Source: Dimorphilus gyrociliatus | Lineage: Eukaryota; Annelida; Polychaeta; Dinophilidae | Direction of reading: 5' to 3' | Length of the DNA stretch: 64,000 nt | Assembly (NCBI GenBank): GCA_904063045.1 | Contig: CAJFCJ010000019.1 | Coordinates: 3,106,684-3,170,683, forward strand | Shown: one piece after another, positions 39,901-50,690 of the stretch | Layout of the letters: every line of letters begins with the position of its first letter | Numbering within the stretch: position 1 is the first letter of the stretch | Notes under the pieces: model-generated | The model's input: the letters and a program-made list of their open reading frames with translations, nothing else | Database searches by the model: none | What the model was told of the DNA's origin: nothing | Program-made: the position numbers and the translations under genes

Positions 39901-42900
39901 CTTATCTCCAAAACAAAACTTTCTGTAATCTAGATATATTCAAGTAAAAAAAAGTGAAATAATTTCTAGTAATTAAGGAAGAATAGCGTTTTCTTATACT
40001 TCTGGAAGATCATCATTTCTAACAATAATGGTTTTATTGACTTCGGAAACGCCTTCCTCGAAAACTATAACAGATGGAACACCAATAAATTCTTCGTTTC
40101 CCCCCGGTACTTCATATTTAATGCATATCCGAGCAATATTAGATTGGGATCGAATAATCGATAATAAAAAAGAATCTCCTTCCTAAATAAAATAAAACCT
40201 ATATAGCGAACTAATTATAATCAAATAAAAACTTTATATTCTTCTTTATCCTTCGTAACATTCCCTATTTCAAACATTCCTCCTGGATTATCGTTTTCTC
40301 GAATTATTATCCTTTTCTTAGTTCCTTTGTATATTCCTTTTTTTATGATTTTACTTGGAAATTTCATAAATAAATACCGTTTATTTTAAGTTTTTGATTA
40401 TCATTTGGCTTAACGTCTATTATAGAGATAATCAGATCTTCTTGATTTTCAGGCTCTAAATCCTCCAAAATGTTTAATATTAAAACGCCAGATGTCATAC
40501 CTGATTATAAAAGTTTCTCATTACGTCACCTAAATATAGAAAATTATTACCATTTTCAATATTAACAACGCCACTTGATGGAAAAACATCAGAAGTTCTA
40601 TTTTTCGTTAAAATTTCCCAAAATACCTCAATTTCCGGAGATATTCCCTAATAAAATAGTCTAAAATTTGACGAATATATACGTATATATATACGATTAG
40701 TTACTTCTCTATTTATTTCTATTTCAATTTTATCTCCTTCATTTACAATTGTATTATTTACATCTAAAAAGCCTATTTCTCCATTTGCATAGTTTCTATC
40801 AACAGAAATAATAAGGATACTATCTTCAGCCTTAGGCGTTTTATAAGGTCCAAACCTCAAGACTAAGAGAAAGTTTGATTTTCCTTTAAATAGAAATATT
40901 TCCTACTAACCTTTATTAAGGTTCAATTTTACAATAGAAATATTGAAATACGCTCCAAATTTTAGATATGCCTCCCTTTTAAGAGGAATCTTTAAATGAT
41001 AGTAATTAAATATTATTAAAGTATTTCTGTTTTGTATACAAACATTAAAAAACATGGAAGTTTCCCTTTCAGGAAATGGTAATGTGATGGGAAAGGATGT
41101 ATTTAATACGTCTGAAAAATAGAAATGCTACTGTATATATATAAATATACAGTATAATGGATATAGAAATAACCATGTATTCGTGAATGTTGGGAATACA
41201 AGATCACCAAATCTATTTCAAGTATTCCATTATTTGCTCCATCTCTCGTCATAGCTATCCGTAAATTTCTTACTCCTTTATCCTTAATTAAACAGAAAGA
41301 TTAGGTGTTTAATTTATAAAAATTCACTAACCATAATAATTTCGCTATTATCCAAATTGAACTTTATGACTCCATACATATCATCGCTATCAAGTATAAT
41401 TATTTTTCTACACGGATTTGTTTCAACTTTTCCTCCACCTGTTATCGTATCTGGTATTAGGCAAAATGTAAACGACTCGGGTTCTTCAGGTACACTATCT
41501 AAAAGAACTATAATAGAGACATTGCGTTCTTCTTCCCCCTCCTCGAAAGTAGCAGATCCATTTACACTGTAAAAATCACTCAATACCGACTCTTCCGAAT
41601 CGCTAATTATGGTCCAGTTGATAAGCACTTTCCCAAATCGACCTCCCGATCTTGATAATAATATGAAATATTCCGATATATTTTTATCTTCATCAATTAA
41701 TAGTTGACTTTTATCCGTAAGTTTTATTTCTCCGTGTGGATTATCATTACTCAAAATTGTCGCATTAACCTGATGTGGAATATCAAGAACAACGTCACCA
41801 ACAGGATTCGTTAAATATATTAAAAAAGTTTCGATTTTCTCAGGAACTTCGTCGGCTAGAACGTTTATTTCAAAATAACTCTTTGTATTTCCAGAAGAAA
41901 ATTGTACTGTTCCATTTTTTCCTTCAAAGTCCGTTTTAAGTGTTGCCGACTTAGGAATAATATAATAATCGACTGTGGCCGGTGATTCGATAGGACCTAT
42001 CCTTGTTATTCCATCTATACTCAATCCTCTGAATAAGAAGATCGGTACAGTAATTTTAAACTCCTCTTCATTAAAGATGTATTCAAGCTGAAAAAATTAA
42101 TATTTAAATTAAAATAACAAAGTTCAAGTGGAATAAGACTTGAGAAAATCTTATAGGTGCATCATTTTCCGATATTAAGATCGTCATTGGAATATGACTT
42201 AGAACAATATTTGTTGTATTAAGTACGTCAGATGGCTGATTGGCTTGATCTAAATAAACGGCATAGATTTCGTCATTCTCCGCAATAACATCGGGTATTA
42301 TCTCCAAATACACTTGCTTACTTCGTTCTCCTTCAGTAAAGAAAACAATACTATTAGATAATTTAATATCTTCACTACTATTTTTTCTTCCGTGCAATTC
42401 ATCGATCTAGAAATTGAACTAATTATATTGAATACAATAAAAAATGTATTGATCTAACTCTAAGCAAAATTGTAACATTTTCAAAATCTCCAGCTTCCCG
42501 TTTTATATTGAAAGGAATTCTATTTATTTCTGACAGTTCGCTAACAACCAACATTGTATCCTGAAAGTAGTTAAAATATATTAACTACGATAGTATATTT
42601 ATAAAAAAACCAACAGTGTTGGATAGACTAAATACTCCAAAGGCATTATCGTTAGCAGCAATGACAACTTTTAATATATCAGGTTGAACAGTTTTACCGT
42701 CGCCGTTAAGTACAGTCAACTTAAATCTAAATAGTTCGTCTTTTTCTGGAAACTGATCATTTTTTACTATAAAATGAGCATTGCTTGTATAACTTTCCTT
42801 TCCGGGTGGTATAGTCAAAACAACAGACGTGCCTTCAAAATCATGAGTATTCTGACCCAGGATTTCAACTGCAACAATGATGCGGCTAGCAGCTATTCCA

Positions 42901-43049
42901 GTTTTTACTACTTCTAATTGAATGTGTTCTCCTTCTGTAACAATCTTATCAGTTGATAGGAATTTCACTAGTCCCAAATTATCACAAGAAGGCAAGAAGG
43001 CGAGTGAAAAGTATACAAAGAATTTTAAATTTGAGATTGATACATCCAT
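21999..43049 (-). CDS. ADGRV1: Adhesion GPCR V1 (ADGRV1 / VLGR1), giant Calx-beta receptor
   Basis: This 21-kb multi-exon gene is read continuously on minus with introns of about 50-70 nt; the individual exons are not all delimited here. It begins with a signal peptide (MDVSISNLKFFVYFSLAFLP) and continues through about 35-40 Calx-beta repeats by my count of linkers such as NDNAFGVFSL, NDNPHGEIKL, NDYPYGLFTI, SDNPFGELIL, NDNYFGLYSI, NDDFNGVFSF and NDNPYGVFSI. A laminin-G/pentraxin-like domain interrupts the repeats at about 37.7-38.4 kb and an EAR-type propeller at about 30.7-31.6 kb, the same order as in vertebrate ADGRV1. GAIN/GPS, a seven-helix bundle and a cytosolic tail ending in ADTKV (class I PDZ ligand) follow. 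Vertebrate ADGRV1 forms ankle links of hair-cell stereocilia and acts at synapses. The estimated size is 5,500-6,000 aa, near the human 6,306. The 5' end is 265 nt from the ZNF608/609 stop on the same strand. Confidence 0.93.
22275..23120 (-). other. ADGRV1 seven-transmembrane region
   Basis: TM1 starts in the GPS exon (NFGLYFYISVIFCL) and crosses a phase-0 intron (23010-23076) into the last exon, complement 21999-23009. The further helices include MFFASFSFLACYTLDTF, VYVAYMLLNWILPGFLVGCF, VLIGILLPCVVFSLIILIIM and LLISWLFLIFAWLWGGLHL, then LILFCLFIICTGLYSLLIFV. The tail after RLPCCPIF has no helix and is acidic/polar up to the PDZ ligand. Confidence 0.88.
23128..23182 (-). other. ADGRV1 GPS motif, degenerate at the cleavage triad
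   Basis: The sequence FVECECKTGEQFAVLM fits the C-x-C...FAVLM frame of a GPS. The residues that should read H-L-T/S for autoproteolysis are T-G-E. Upstream cysteines (LSCSGMN, NTFCKAL) complete the GAIN subdomain. Confidence 0.75.
30700..31560 (-). other. ADGRV1 EAR/EPTP-like propeller region
   Basis: The Calx-beta signature stops here and is replaced by beta-rich repeats with hydrophobic-strand, polar-turn periodicity (HSTVVFGGSYLDDNTQTLVY, NLINFGIVYNSLFVLTKYEL, YYIIIKVHSFINVWQI). They occupy the position where vertebrate ADGRV1 carries its EAR repeats. Sequence similarity is weak; the call rests on position and repeat texture. Confidence 0.55.
37735..38400 (-). other. ADGRV1 laminin-G/pentraxin-like domain
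   Basis: Between Calx-beta repeats: DMTISFRIQIIRDGTFF, NYNKWYYFTIILKSSEMFFF, QDGKLNDRQSLSAEL, KFLIGDQYFEG and, across an intron, FVQDFRIWDRSLTFYEIEDL. The W-Y-F strand, the D-G-K hairpin and the closing DFRIWDR-L are characteristic of concanavalin-like LamG/pentraxin folds. Confidence 0.85.
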
Positions 43050-43314
43050 AGCAAAGGTACGTGATGTAATGAAAATAAAAAACTAGGTATAGAGATTGCT
43101 CTCTGTTAACTCTCAGGAGAATAAGTTTTAATTAGGCGCTATTCAAATTATTTATTGCAGGGAAGAAGAGTAGTTCTTAGGAGAATTATTTTATGTAACG
43201 ATTCTACAAATATAACAAAAATAAAACATTCAGCACAACACGATTATACTTATACTAGAATAGTATGTAAGTAGCGAAAAGAGAAAGTTTCACAGTTAAT
43301 TAAACGCGGTCCTT

Positions 43315-46099
43315 TCACTTTGTCGAGACGGACGGATGCGCTCGAGCGGCTTCCTTCAATTCGTTTATTTTATGACCTCCGGGTGGCGCTGATAATTCAG
43401 CCGATTCACGGCTTGTGGCTAAATGCTGTTGCATGAGTGCTGTCCTATGATGATGATGTTGTTGCTGTTGATGTTGTAAATAGAGAAGCATATTTTGTGA
43501 ACTAGGAAGAGCGTAAGGTGACAAAACTCCTGTTGGAAGGTTTTTCGGTATATCCATTCGAGGAGAATATCTGTCTGGTGGAGTGCTGGCTCTCGTACTC
43601 GGGGGATGATGATACATTGCTATTCTCTGCATGTCACTCACTTGCCTAAGAGCGTGCGCTCGATCTCTTTCCGCCATGAGACGAGCTGCTGCTCCATTGC
43701 TAACTTCAGCGGCTGCTAAATGAGATTTATTTCCATCTCGTCTATCATCTACTGCATTTTGTTGTGCTTGAATCAAAGAACCATTAGAAGTGGTGCTAGA
43801 GGCGGAAGAACATTGAGGAGGCCTTTTGGGTGTAGATGATGATTTAGGAGAAGAAGCAGGTGAAGAGGCGGACGGCTTCTTAAGATCAATAGGTTTATTT
43901 TTATCCTCTTCAATCTGGGGATGACGAAATGAAGGAGCGGCAAATATATATGGTGGATATTGTCCGTAGGCTGCTGCACCAAACTGGGCTACGTGCTGAG
44001 CTGCCAGCATTTGCTGCTGTTGTTGCATAAGAAAATGTTGTCGATGGTGGGCGTCATCGTCTGCTTTTGCAGCTTCAATTGGACTTTCTTTCTGACGTCG
44101 TTCTTCTTTCTCTTCTTCTCTACCGCCTGGACTAGTTGCATGCATAGGTACTCCCATAAAAGGTGATGGATATAAATGAGAATATGACGATGAGGCAACA
44201 GCTGAAGATGATGCAGAAGCTGTGGAACAGTTTGTATTTGAACCGGTACTTGTGTCATTCAAGCTGTTTTTAACTCGTGCTTCAGGAGTATTTGAAGCCG
44301 TTTCATTGGCAGCATCTGAAATATCACTATAGGCAGGAGATTGGGCTGGACGTTGGTCTTCCTTATTTGATTTCGTTGCCGTCGATTCCATAGGAGCAGC
44401 TGGAGCTGCCATAGGCTTAGCTACTTCTAATTTTTTCACGGAATTTTCTTCTGATTTCTGTGATGAAGACTGGCTAGATTCTTTTGTTCGCTCTTTATCC
44501 TTACTTTTTTTCTTTTTCGGCTTTTTGTCTTTTATAGACGTTGAGGAAGAAGGTTCAGTTTTAGTTTTTGGTGTTGTTGGTGTTGAGCGCTTATTTCCTT
44601 TACTACTCCTATCGCACTTGACAAGTTTTTTTCTGTTTTCGTCATTTGTATTTTCAGCTTTTGGACTTTTTAAACACTCGTCTTCTTCATGTTTAACTGG
44701 TGTATCCGGGCACTTTGCTGGTGGAAGAGTGGGCGATAAATCCGACATAGCCGTTTCTCCGTGAGCATGAGTTTGGTGATACTTCAGGCCATTGAGATGT
44801 TTGTACTTTTTGTTACAATTTGGTTCGGGGCACTCAATATAGTCATCATCACCCCTTAGACCAATTGGCGTACTAGATCTTGAATTTGGTTTGGATTTTT
44901 TAACCTCAAGATCCAATTCAGTTGGACGGTTAGCTTTTCTCTTTTCACCAGTTTTCGCAGGACTAGCAGGTGCTGTGTTTATACAATTTTGTTGTTGAAT
45001 GGACGCAGCAGCGGCTGCTGCAGCAGCCGCCTGTTGTCGACCCCTTGTTTTTCGCAGTTTTCTTTCACCTGTATCTTGACTAGCAGCTGCCCTTCCCCTC
45101 TTACCGCGACCTTTCGGCGTTCGCGAATCTAATTCGCTAGTAGGCGAGTCGTCGCCAAGTCTAGGCGGGGCCCATGTATTTTTTGTCGAATCTAAAAGTG
45201 TTCCCACGTATGTTTTACCACGCCAAGTTATATTTACGACTAGTACTCCTGTTAGATATTGAAAAACGATTTCTAAAAATTGATTGATTATATATATACT
45301 ACCAACCATTTTCTGTTTCATGCCAAACTATCCCTTCAAGCGTGACTGAAGTTCCTGGTTCACAAGGTCCCAGGCATTCAGGATCGGTAACGACACCGAT
45401 TGAACAGGTTTCAGTCGCTGTGTCAACCATGCCGTCATTCGACTGTTCGGGTAAAAATACAATATATAATATAAATAAAGCGGCGTGTTAAGACACGATA
45501 ACGTAGGTGGCGTTCTTATCTTCAACGGAACATTGGCTCACAGCCAAGAACGTCATTATCTTATCCGTTCGTGTACTCACAGAGATAGAATTATTTGAAA
45601 AGCAGCATATAAACGATTGTGTGGCTGACGTTATTTTTTCGAAAAACATAAAATTAAGGCCTACCTTTAAGGCATCCGATTTTAATTTCTTCACAGGAAC
45701 TGTAGAAGATGTTGCTGCTGATGGTCTACTATCATCATTACAAAAGTCATAAGGGTCATGTTCCCTTTTTGAAGGAGTTGATGGAGCAGGTGTGCCATAT
45801 TCGCTGGTATTAGGTTTACGATCTTTTGACGATGTTTGACCTCCAACATTTGTTTTTTTAACAGAGTGATTGATTTGAGAGTGAACGCGTTTCTTTTCCA
45901 AATTTTTAGCCTCTTGTTTAACAATTTCATGTCTTCCGCTTTTGTTAGGCCGTTTAATCTTCATTTTCAATCCTTTGTCATTAATAGCAGCGGCGGCAGC
46001 GGCAACGGCGGCGGCGGTAGTCGGGTTGGGCGGAGGTGATGCGACAGATGGCGCAGTTTGACCGTTATCGTCCGCCGATGATTGAGTGACGCTGCTCAT
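43315..46099 (-). CDS. ZNF609: ZNF608/ZNF609 (Scribbler) family transcriptional regulator
   Basis: Exons 45665-46099, 45307-45442 and 43315-45248 join in phase to 834 aa (vertebrate members about 1,400-1,500). Exon 1 has an alanine run and a [16 protein letters not shown]-type conserved segment. Exon 2 encodes [20 protein letters not shown] and [12 protein letters not shown]. Exon 3 opens with [20 protein letters not shown] (family-specific N-terminal domain), a basic GRGKRGR stretch, and the single C2H2 finger [24 protein letters not shown]. Long low-complexity Lys/Ser, Gln and His runs follow, with a conserved C-terminus ([12 protein letters not shown]). Vertebrate ZNF609 and fly Scribbler are nuclear regulators of neural and muscle development, and ZNF609 binds the cohesin loader/Integrator. 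The symbol denotes the family, as one gene here corresponds to both vertebrate paralogues. Confidence 0.93.
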
Positions 46100-46369
46100 G
46101 TTCTTTTCTTTTTCGTCTAAACCATTAAAATATGTTAAAACTAATCATTCAGACAAAAAACGCTAGTAATAAAAGAAAGAGTTTATAACGACAGTCAAAT
46201 TGCTTCACTTTGTGTTTCCCTTAAACTCTCATTTTCTGTATTCGAACTGTACAACGTGACGCATGACTAACTTACGCAAAATCAAAAAAACTCGCCTAAT
46301 ATCCACAGAAAATTCTTAAAAATCCAAATGTAACTAAATAGTAATCTTACCGCCGCAAGAAAAGATAAA

Positions 46370-46540
46370 AGGGCGTCGTGGGGCTAGAAGACGTCCAAGA
46401 GCAGAACTTCTGCGGCGGTCTTCGATCCACGAACAATGCGTATAGAATGCTTGTATTTCGATAGGCGAAAGAATCTGGCGCCCTAAATCAACCAATCAGC
46501 GTCGAGCTGTGGCTCTAGCTTAGATACTGATTGGTCGACG
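46370..46540 (-). promoter_or_regulatory. Putative ZNF608/609 promoter with paired inverted CCAAT boxes
   Basis: About 270-440 nt upstream of the ATG the sequence becomes GC-richer. It contains ACCAATCAG (46491-46499) and its reverse complement CTGATTGGT (about 46527-46535), an inverted pair of NF-Y CCAAT boxes, plus an E2F-like TCTGGCGCCC at about 46474. This combination is usual in TATA-less promoters. The start site itself is not determined. Confidence 0.45.
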
Positions 46541-47296
46541 AGTTGTTAGTTCGCTTTGGCAGCCGGTCGTAAAGTGAGCCGTGGGGGCCCTTTCTTTTGT
46601 TTGGTAGCCTTTCTCTCACGTTTGACAGCTTTGATCCGACTATAATGCACTTGCGCGTCAGCGTTAGTTTTGCGCCTAATCACGTCGAATTGCGGCAGAT
46701 ATCTCGGATGTTGTATCCGCTAATTGCTTTTTTCATTGTCTATTTTTTTAAGACGGAAAACGTGAACAAACTACACATTCCGAATATTAATTTATCTGTA
46801 GAATAGCTAAAACGAAATCCCTGTGTTTTATTTTATATTAGTATTTAAAAATATCTGTGTCCAGAATCGTTCTGCGAAATATATAGCTTTGTAGTTAAAG
46901 CAGTTTATTTACTTTCGAATAGCACTTATCTGAGACGGGGAGCAGAGTTGACAGTCTGGCGGTTAATAACGGCTTTTTGCCAAAGCGAACTATTCCGCAT
47001 CCGCCGTAAAGCGATAAGAGGATATGTTGATTCGCGCAACAAAAGACGCTAATATTGTTATGTACTTGATTTCAAACGGTCGATTGTTATTTTTTTCTTT
47101 GGACTCTCAGAAGACGGACTATCCAACTAGGAAGGAATTATTAAACAAGAATTGATGCGACTGTCTAATATAAACAAAAAATTTTTAAATATCACAAAAA
47201 ATGACAATTCTAAAAAAAAGCTCTACATTGCTAAAGTCTGCTTGAAATATAGTGTGGAAATAGGCTATTTTTAGTAGTGCGGCAAAGGCGCCGCAG

Positions 47297-47304
47297 TCAC
47301 GTGA
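47297..47304. promoter_or_regulatory. Palindromic E-box TCACGTGA in a GC-rich patch
   Basis: GTCACGTGAG matches the bHLH-zip (USF/TFE/MITF) E-box and is flanked by GCGCCGCAG and GCGGCGGCGG, in an otherwise AT-rich neighbourhood. Suggestive only. Confidence 0.3.
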
Positions 47305-47646
47305 GCGGCGGCGGAATGCGTAATGAGCCAAAACGTCGTACAGCCGCTTACGACCTTCTTCTGTATAATAAAATAAACGGAAAACTCGTTTCAACCGCTT
47401 CCCGCCGGCGCTTTGTACCACATTCTGGCAGTGTTCAGTTCTTGTAAGCTTCTGAGTAGAGAGCATGTTGTCCTGTGTTGTATTTCTTTAATTTTCAATT
47501 ATGGAATATTCCATATATGATATATACTATGTATAGTTGAACAAAAAAGCATAAATTGTAAATAACAATGCAGAACTATATATGTGGGAAGAGTTGTAGT
47601 ATAGATCAAAACATATACAGTATATAGATACACTATATATCTTTTA

Positions 47647-47650
<4 letters not shown>

Positions 47651-47689
<39 letters not shown>
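47651..47689. repeat. (TA)n microsatellite
   Basis: About 19 uninterrupted TA units. The minus-strand open frame across it is only an Ile/Tyr run. Confidence 0.95.
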
Positions 47690-47691
<2 letters not shown>

Positions 47692-49237
47692 TGAAATGCA
47701 ATATACAATATACAGTGCTCGGCGCTGTTATTTTTTCTTATAAGGTATACGCTGGATTATTACATATGTTTAGATTTATTGCTGCTAAAATTTATCAGGC
47801 ATATAGCTAAATAAACCGCACTCTCAAGCGTTTAAACCAACAAGATTTTTTTGCGAGTATATTTCATTACATATACACACATATACATATATACTTTGTA
47901 CGTTTTTACTAAAGAGAGAAGAACGTTAGCAATCCATCAGGGTCGCCATGACGACAACGAGTCGAATTACACGCGACAACTGCAAAGCGTCGCATTGTAT
48001 ATGTAGTACAGTCTGAAGTCTGTAGTCTTTATTTGTTACGTAATGATCATCCGCCAAGTTTCTTTCTGTTGTTGTTTTCTGTTTTTAATTTTAGATTTTC
48101 ACAAGTTCAATCGTGTTTTACGCCGATTGCTTAAAATAGCCATTCTTTGAAATAGAAGTCTAAAAGAAAGATTTGAAAATGATAGATAAAGAAACGATTT
48201 TCTTAAGCGAGCATTTAACTAATAATTCGTGTTCATGATAGATCGGACGATTGCTGCCTCTTCGTTATGCTTCAGTGCATTCTCGTAATCGGCTTGAGTA
48301 AAACGTTGCTGTATATCCTATTTTCTCACTGATAAGGGCGAATGTCAATAAAGTTGCAACTAAATTGGTTATAATGATTAGCGAAGAGAGAGAATGACAC
48401 GTTTTAGGCAGGTGCTCTTAACACGCAACCAGCCTTTTTCGTTCCTTTAACCTAAAAATGATTATATTTTCTAAATGCATACCGTAGTCACGATTAATTG
48501 TTGATTATGCAAGAGACGTTTCGGTAATTCGTTCATCATCCTCTTACTCGATTTTTCCGACGTCACCAACACAATAGCCACGCCCCGCGACGCCCAGTTT
48601 GCTTTGTGTTAGACGAAACGAACGTCGTTTATATCGTCAACTCCTTGATGATTTCGATACCAAGTTATTAATTTTTCTAAATTAAATACATACATATGAA
48701 TGATTTTACAGCGTTTTGGCTGCTGTCATTGGTTTTTTGGTGCTATTTCAACAAAAATATGTTGATTTTTTTATGGAGCTCAAAAATGAGATTTTATTTA
48801 AAGCCGCTTTTGAATATTCGTTTAGTGTTATTATTGTGATTTGTGTTTGCCGTCTGTGTAAATATTTCAAATTCGGTATATGCGCGTGTCGTTTCTTTCG
48901 CCAATCAACAGTTCAAAGAGACACACCGCTCGGCGGTTTAGTTCATTCTGCTTCGACTAAACAGGGCGTCGGAGTACAGTTCAGGTACAAAGGCGTCTAC
49001 AAGCACAAAGACCCACGATCGCTTCGTGTGTGGCGCGAAAATATCACCTCTATAAACATCATTTTAGTTAGATATTGACTTTTAGTCTTCATTTTGGGTA
49101 TAATTTTTATATTCACAGAGCATGTTCAAGTACAAGCATAATAAATTAATTGAAAGCAAGTTATCAATTATATGAATGCATAAACTATAGAGCAACCGGC
49201 TAGAGGAGAACCCACAAGCCAGGTGCGCGCGTGCTCG

Positions 49238-49247
49238 TATATAAATA
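49238..49247 (+). promoter_or_regulatory. TATA box upstream of a small ORF
   Basis: TATATAAATA, a full TATA consensus, set in GC-richer sequence (GTGCGCGCGTGCTCG upstream, CGCGAG downstream). It lies about 100 nt before ATG 49346, which would leave a leader of roughly 70-80 nt. Confidence 0.4.
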
Positions 49248-49345
49248 CGCGAGAGAAATCGATAAGGGAAGCGGCGTATACACGCTTTTCTTTTCCTTTT
49301 TACTTGTTTCTCTTCTTATTTTATTTATCCAAAATATTTAAATTA

Positions 49346-49591
49346 ATGTCTTCAGTCCTTTCTGTGCTGCTCTTAGAATATTCTGGTCCAGTTTATCTAA
49401 GGGAAGAAAACAATTGTAGCGACATATGCGAATCCGAGAGAATATACAGCATATTAATTCGCGAAGCAAGGAGAAAACGCATAAAGCAATCAATCGCCGA
49501 CGGCGAGAATAGTTTATGCTCGAATAATTACGCGCGCCGGTTAAAAAAGCTCGTATTGAATAACAGTGCAACGCAGCTAAACAGTATTTAG
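49346..49591 (+). CDS. Candidate small protein gene, 81 codons, unrecognised
   Basis: ATG 49346 to TAG 49591. The product starts hydrophobic (MSSVLSVLLLEYSGPVYL), has two cysteines (NNCSDICES) and then an amphipathic, highly basic segment (ILIREARRKRIKQSIADG, NNYARRLKKLVLNN). It is preceded by a TATA box at an appropriate distance and a pyrimidine-rich leader. I recognise no family. It could instead be the 5' part of a spliced gene or a chance ORF in regulatory DNA. Confidence 0.35.
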   Translation: MSSVLSVLLLEYSGPVYLREENNCSDICESERIYSILIREARRKRIKQSIADGENSLCSNNYARRLKKLVLNNSATQLNSI

Positions 49592-50595
49592 TTAAAGGTC
49601 AGTTGATATTGCCATATAGGCGGTAAAACAAAGAGAACGGCGGGCGTCTAATTAACGGGGCGCCGTCGGTTGTTTGAAAAACGTTGGTAGCACGCAGTGA
49701 GACTTTCACTCGCAACGAAAAGGTCTATCCCCGAGGGTTAATAATGTGTGATAGGAAAAATCAAGGATTAATAATTGTAATAATTTGAAAATACTGACAA
49801 ACACTAATAGATTAAACAAAGCGCTTGCGAGTAATCAAAGCCCGAGAGCATCTGACAGCGTCATCTGGGCACCACACAGGGTTCTGACCGCCGAGGCAGC
49901 ACGCTCCGCTTTCTTCATTCATCACGTTCCCCCGAGGGAATATCGACAGCGTTTTCTATTTGCAAAGAGCCTATAGTCTGCTGCCTTCCTTTTACTACAA
50001 CTCATTCTTCCTTCACTTTTACTGAACAAAAAAACTGGATGTTTTTAATAAATATCTAAGCAAATAGACATACTGTATATATTAATCGCCTCCTAAAATT
50101 TATTACACCCAAACATATACATACAGTATATAGTTGGCGTGTCGAAAGGAAATGCAAGCCATCGCACGCCATGTGAACGAAAAACGACTATCTTTATTCT
50201 CTCTTTTAGCGCAAAAGACGTCTATATGCAGTGCAACGCGTTGAAAATTTCATGGTGTCAATGATGCATAAAAAACTAGCAGATGTTCATCTTAAGGCCT
50301 ACTCGTTTCGTCCAAGACGCAAAATAAGAAACAAAATCTACTTAATAGCAAACACACAGTTTCTTTGACAACAAAGAATCACGTTGTAGCGAACGTTTTA
50401 GCGGAGCAGGATGCGTGCAAACGAATTCCACGCACGTTCTTTCTTTCCCGACTCGATCCGTTATCTAACTTCACCAGTAGAACGCCTGCTCCACTAAGTT
50501 TAACTTAGTCCAGGCTGGCGCCAATTCGGGCGTAGGTAAAACAAGCGCCGAGCCGTGTAAAAATCAATGCTCGATGCGGCGCGAAAAAAAGCCGA

Positions 50596-50690
50596 CATAT
50601 ATACATCTATACACATATACACAGACACAGACACATACATACACACACACATACATACATACACATAGATATATACATATATATATATAG
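50596..50690. repeat. Compound CA/TA/CATA microsatellite
   Basis: Roughly 95 nt of alternating purine-pyrimidine repeats (ACAT, ACAC, ATAC, AT units). Confidence 0.85.

Noticed and set aside
43773-44764. Several frames overlapping the third ZNF608/609 exon on both strands
   Set aside because: They are other-frame readings of the low-complexity coding sequence.
45488-45664. Extension of the first ZNF608/609 exon past 45665
   Set aside because: A GTAGGC donor at 45664 and in-phase continuation into the conserved exon 45307-45442 show this is intron.
47185-47466. 93-codon minus frame in the gene-poor interval
   Set aside because: Begins with ATG but has no recognisable motif, and its GC-rich part looks like regulatory DNA; not enough to call.
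48716-49078. 120-codon plus frame in the gene-poor interval
   Set aside because: No ATG at its start, mixed composition, no family resemblance.
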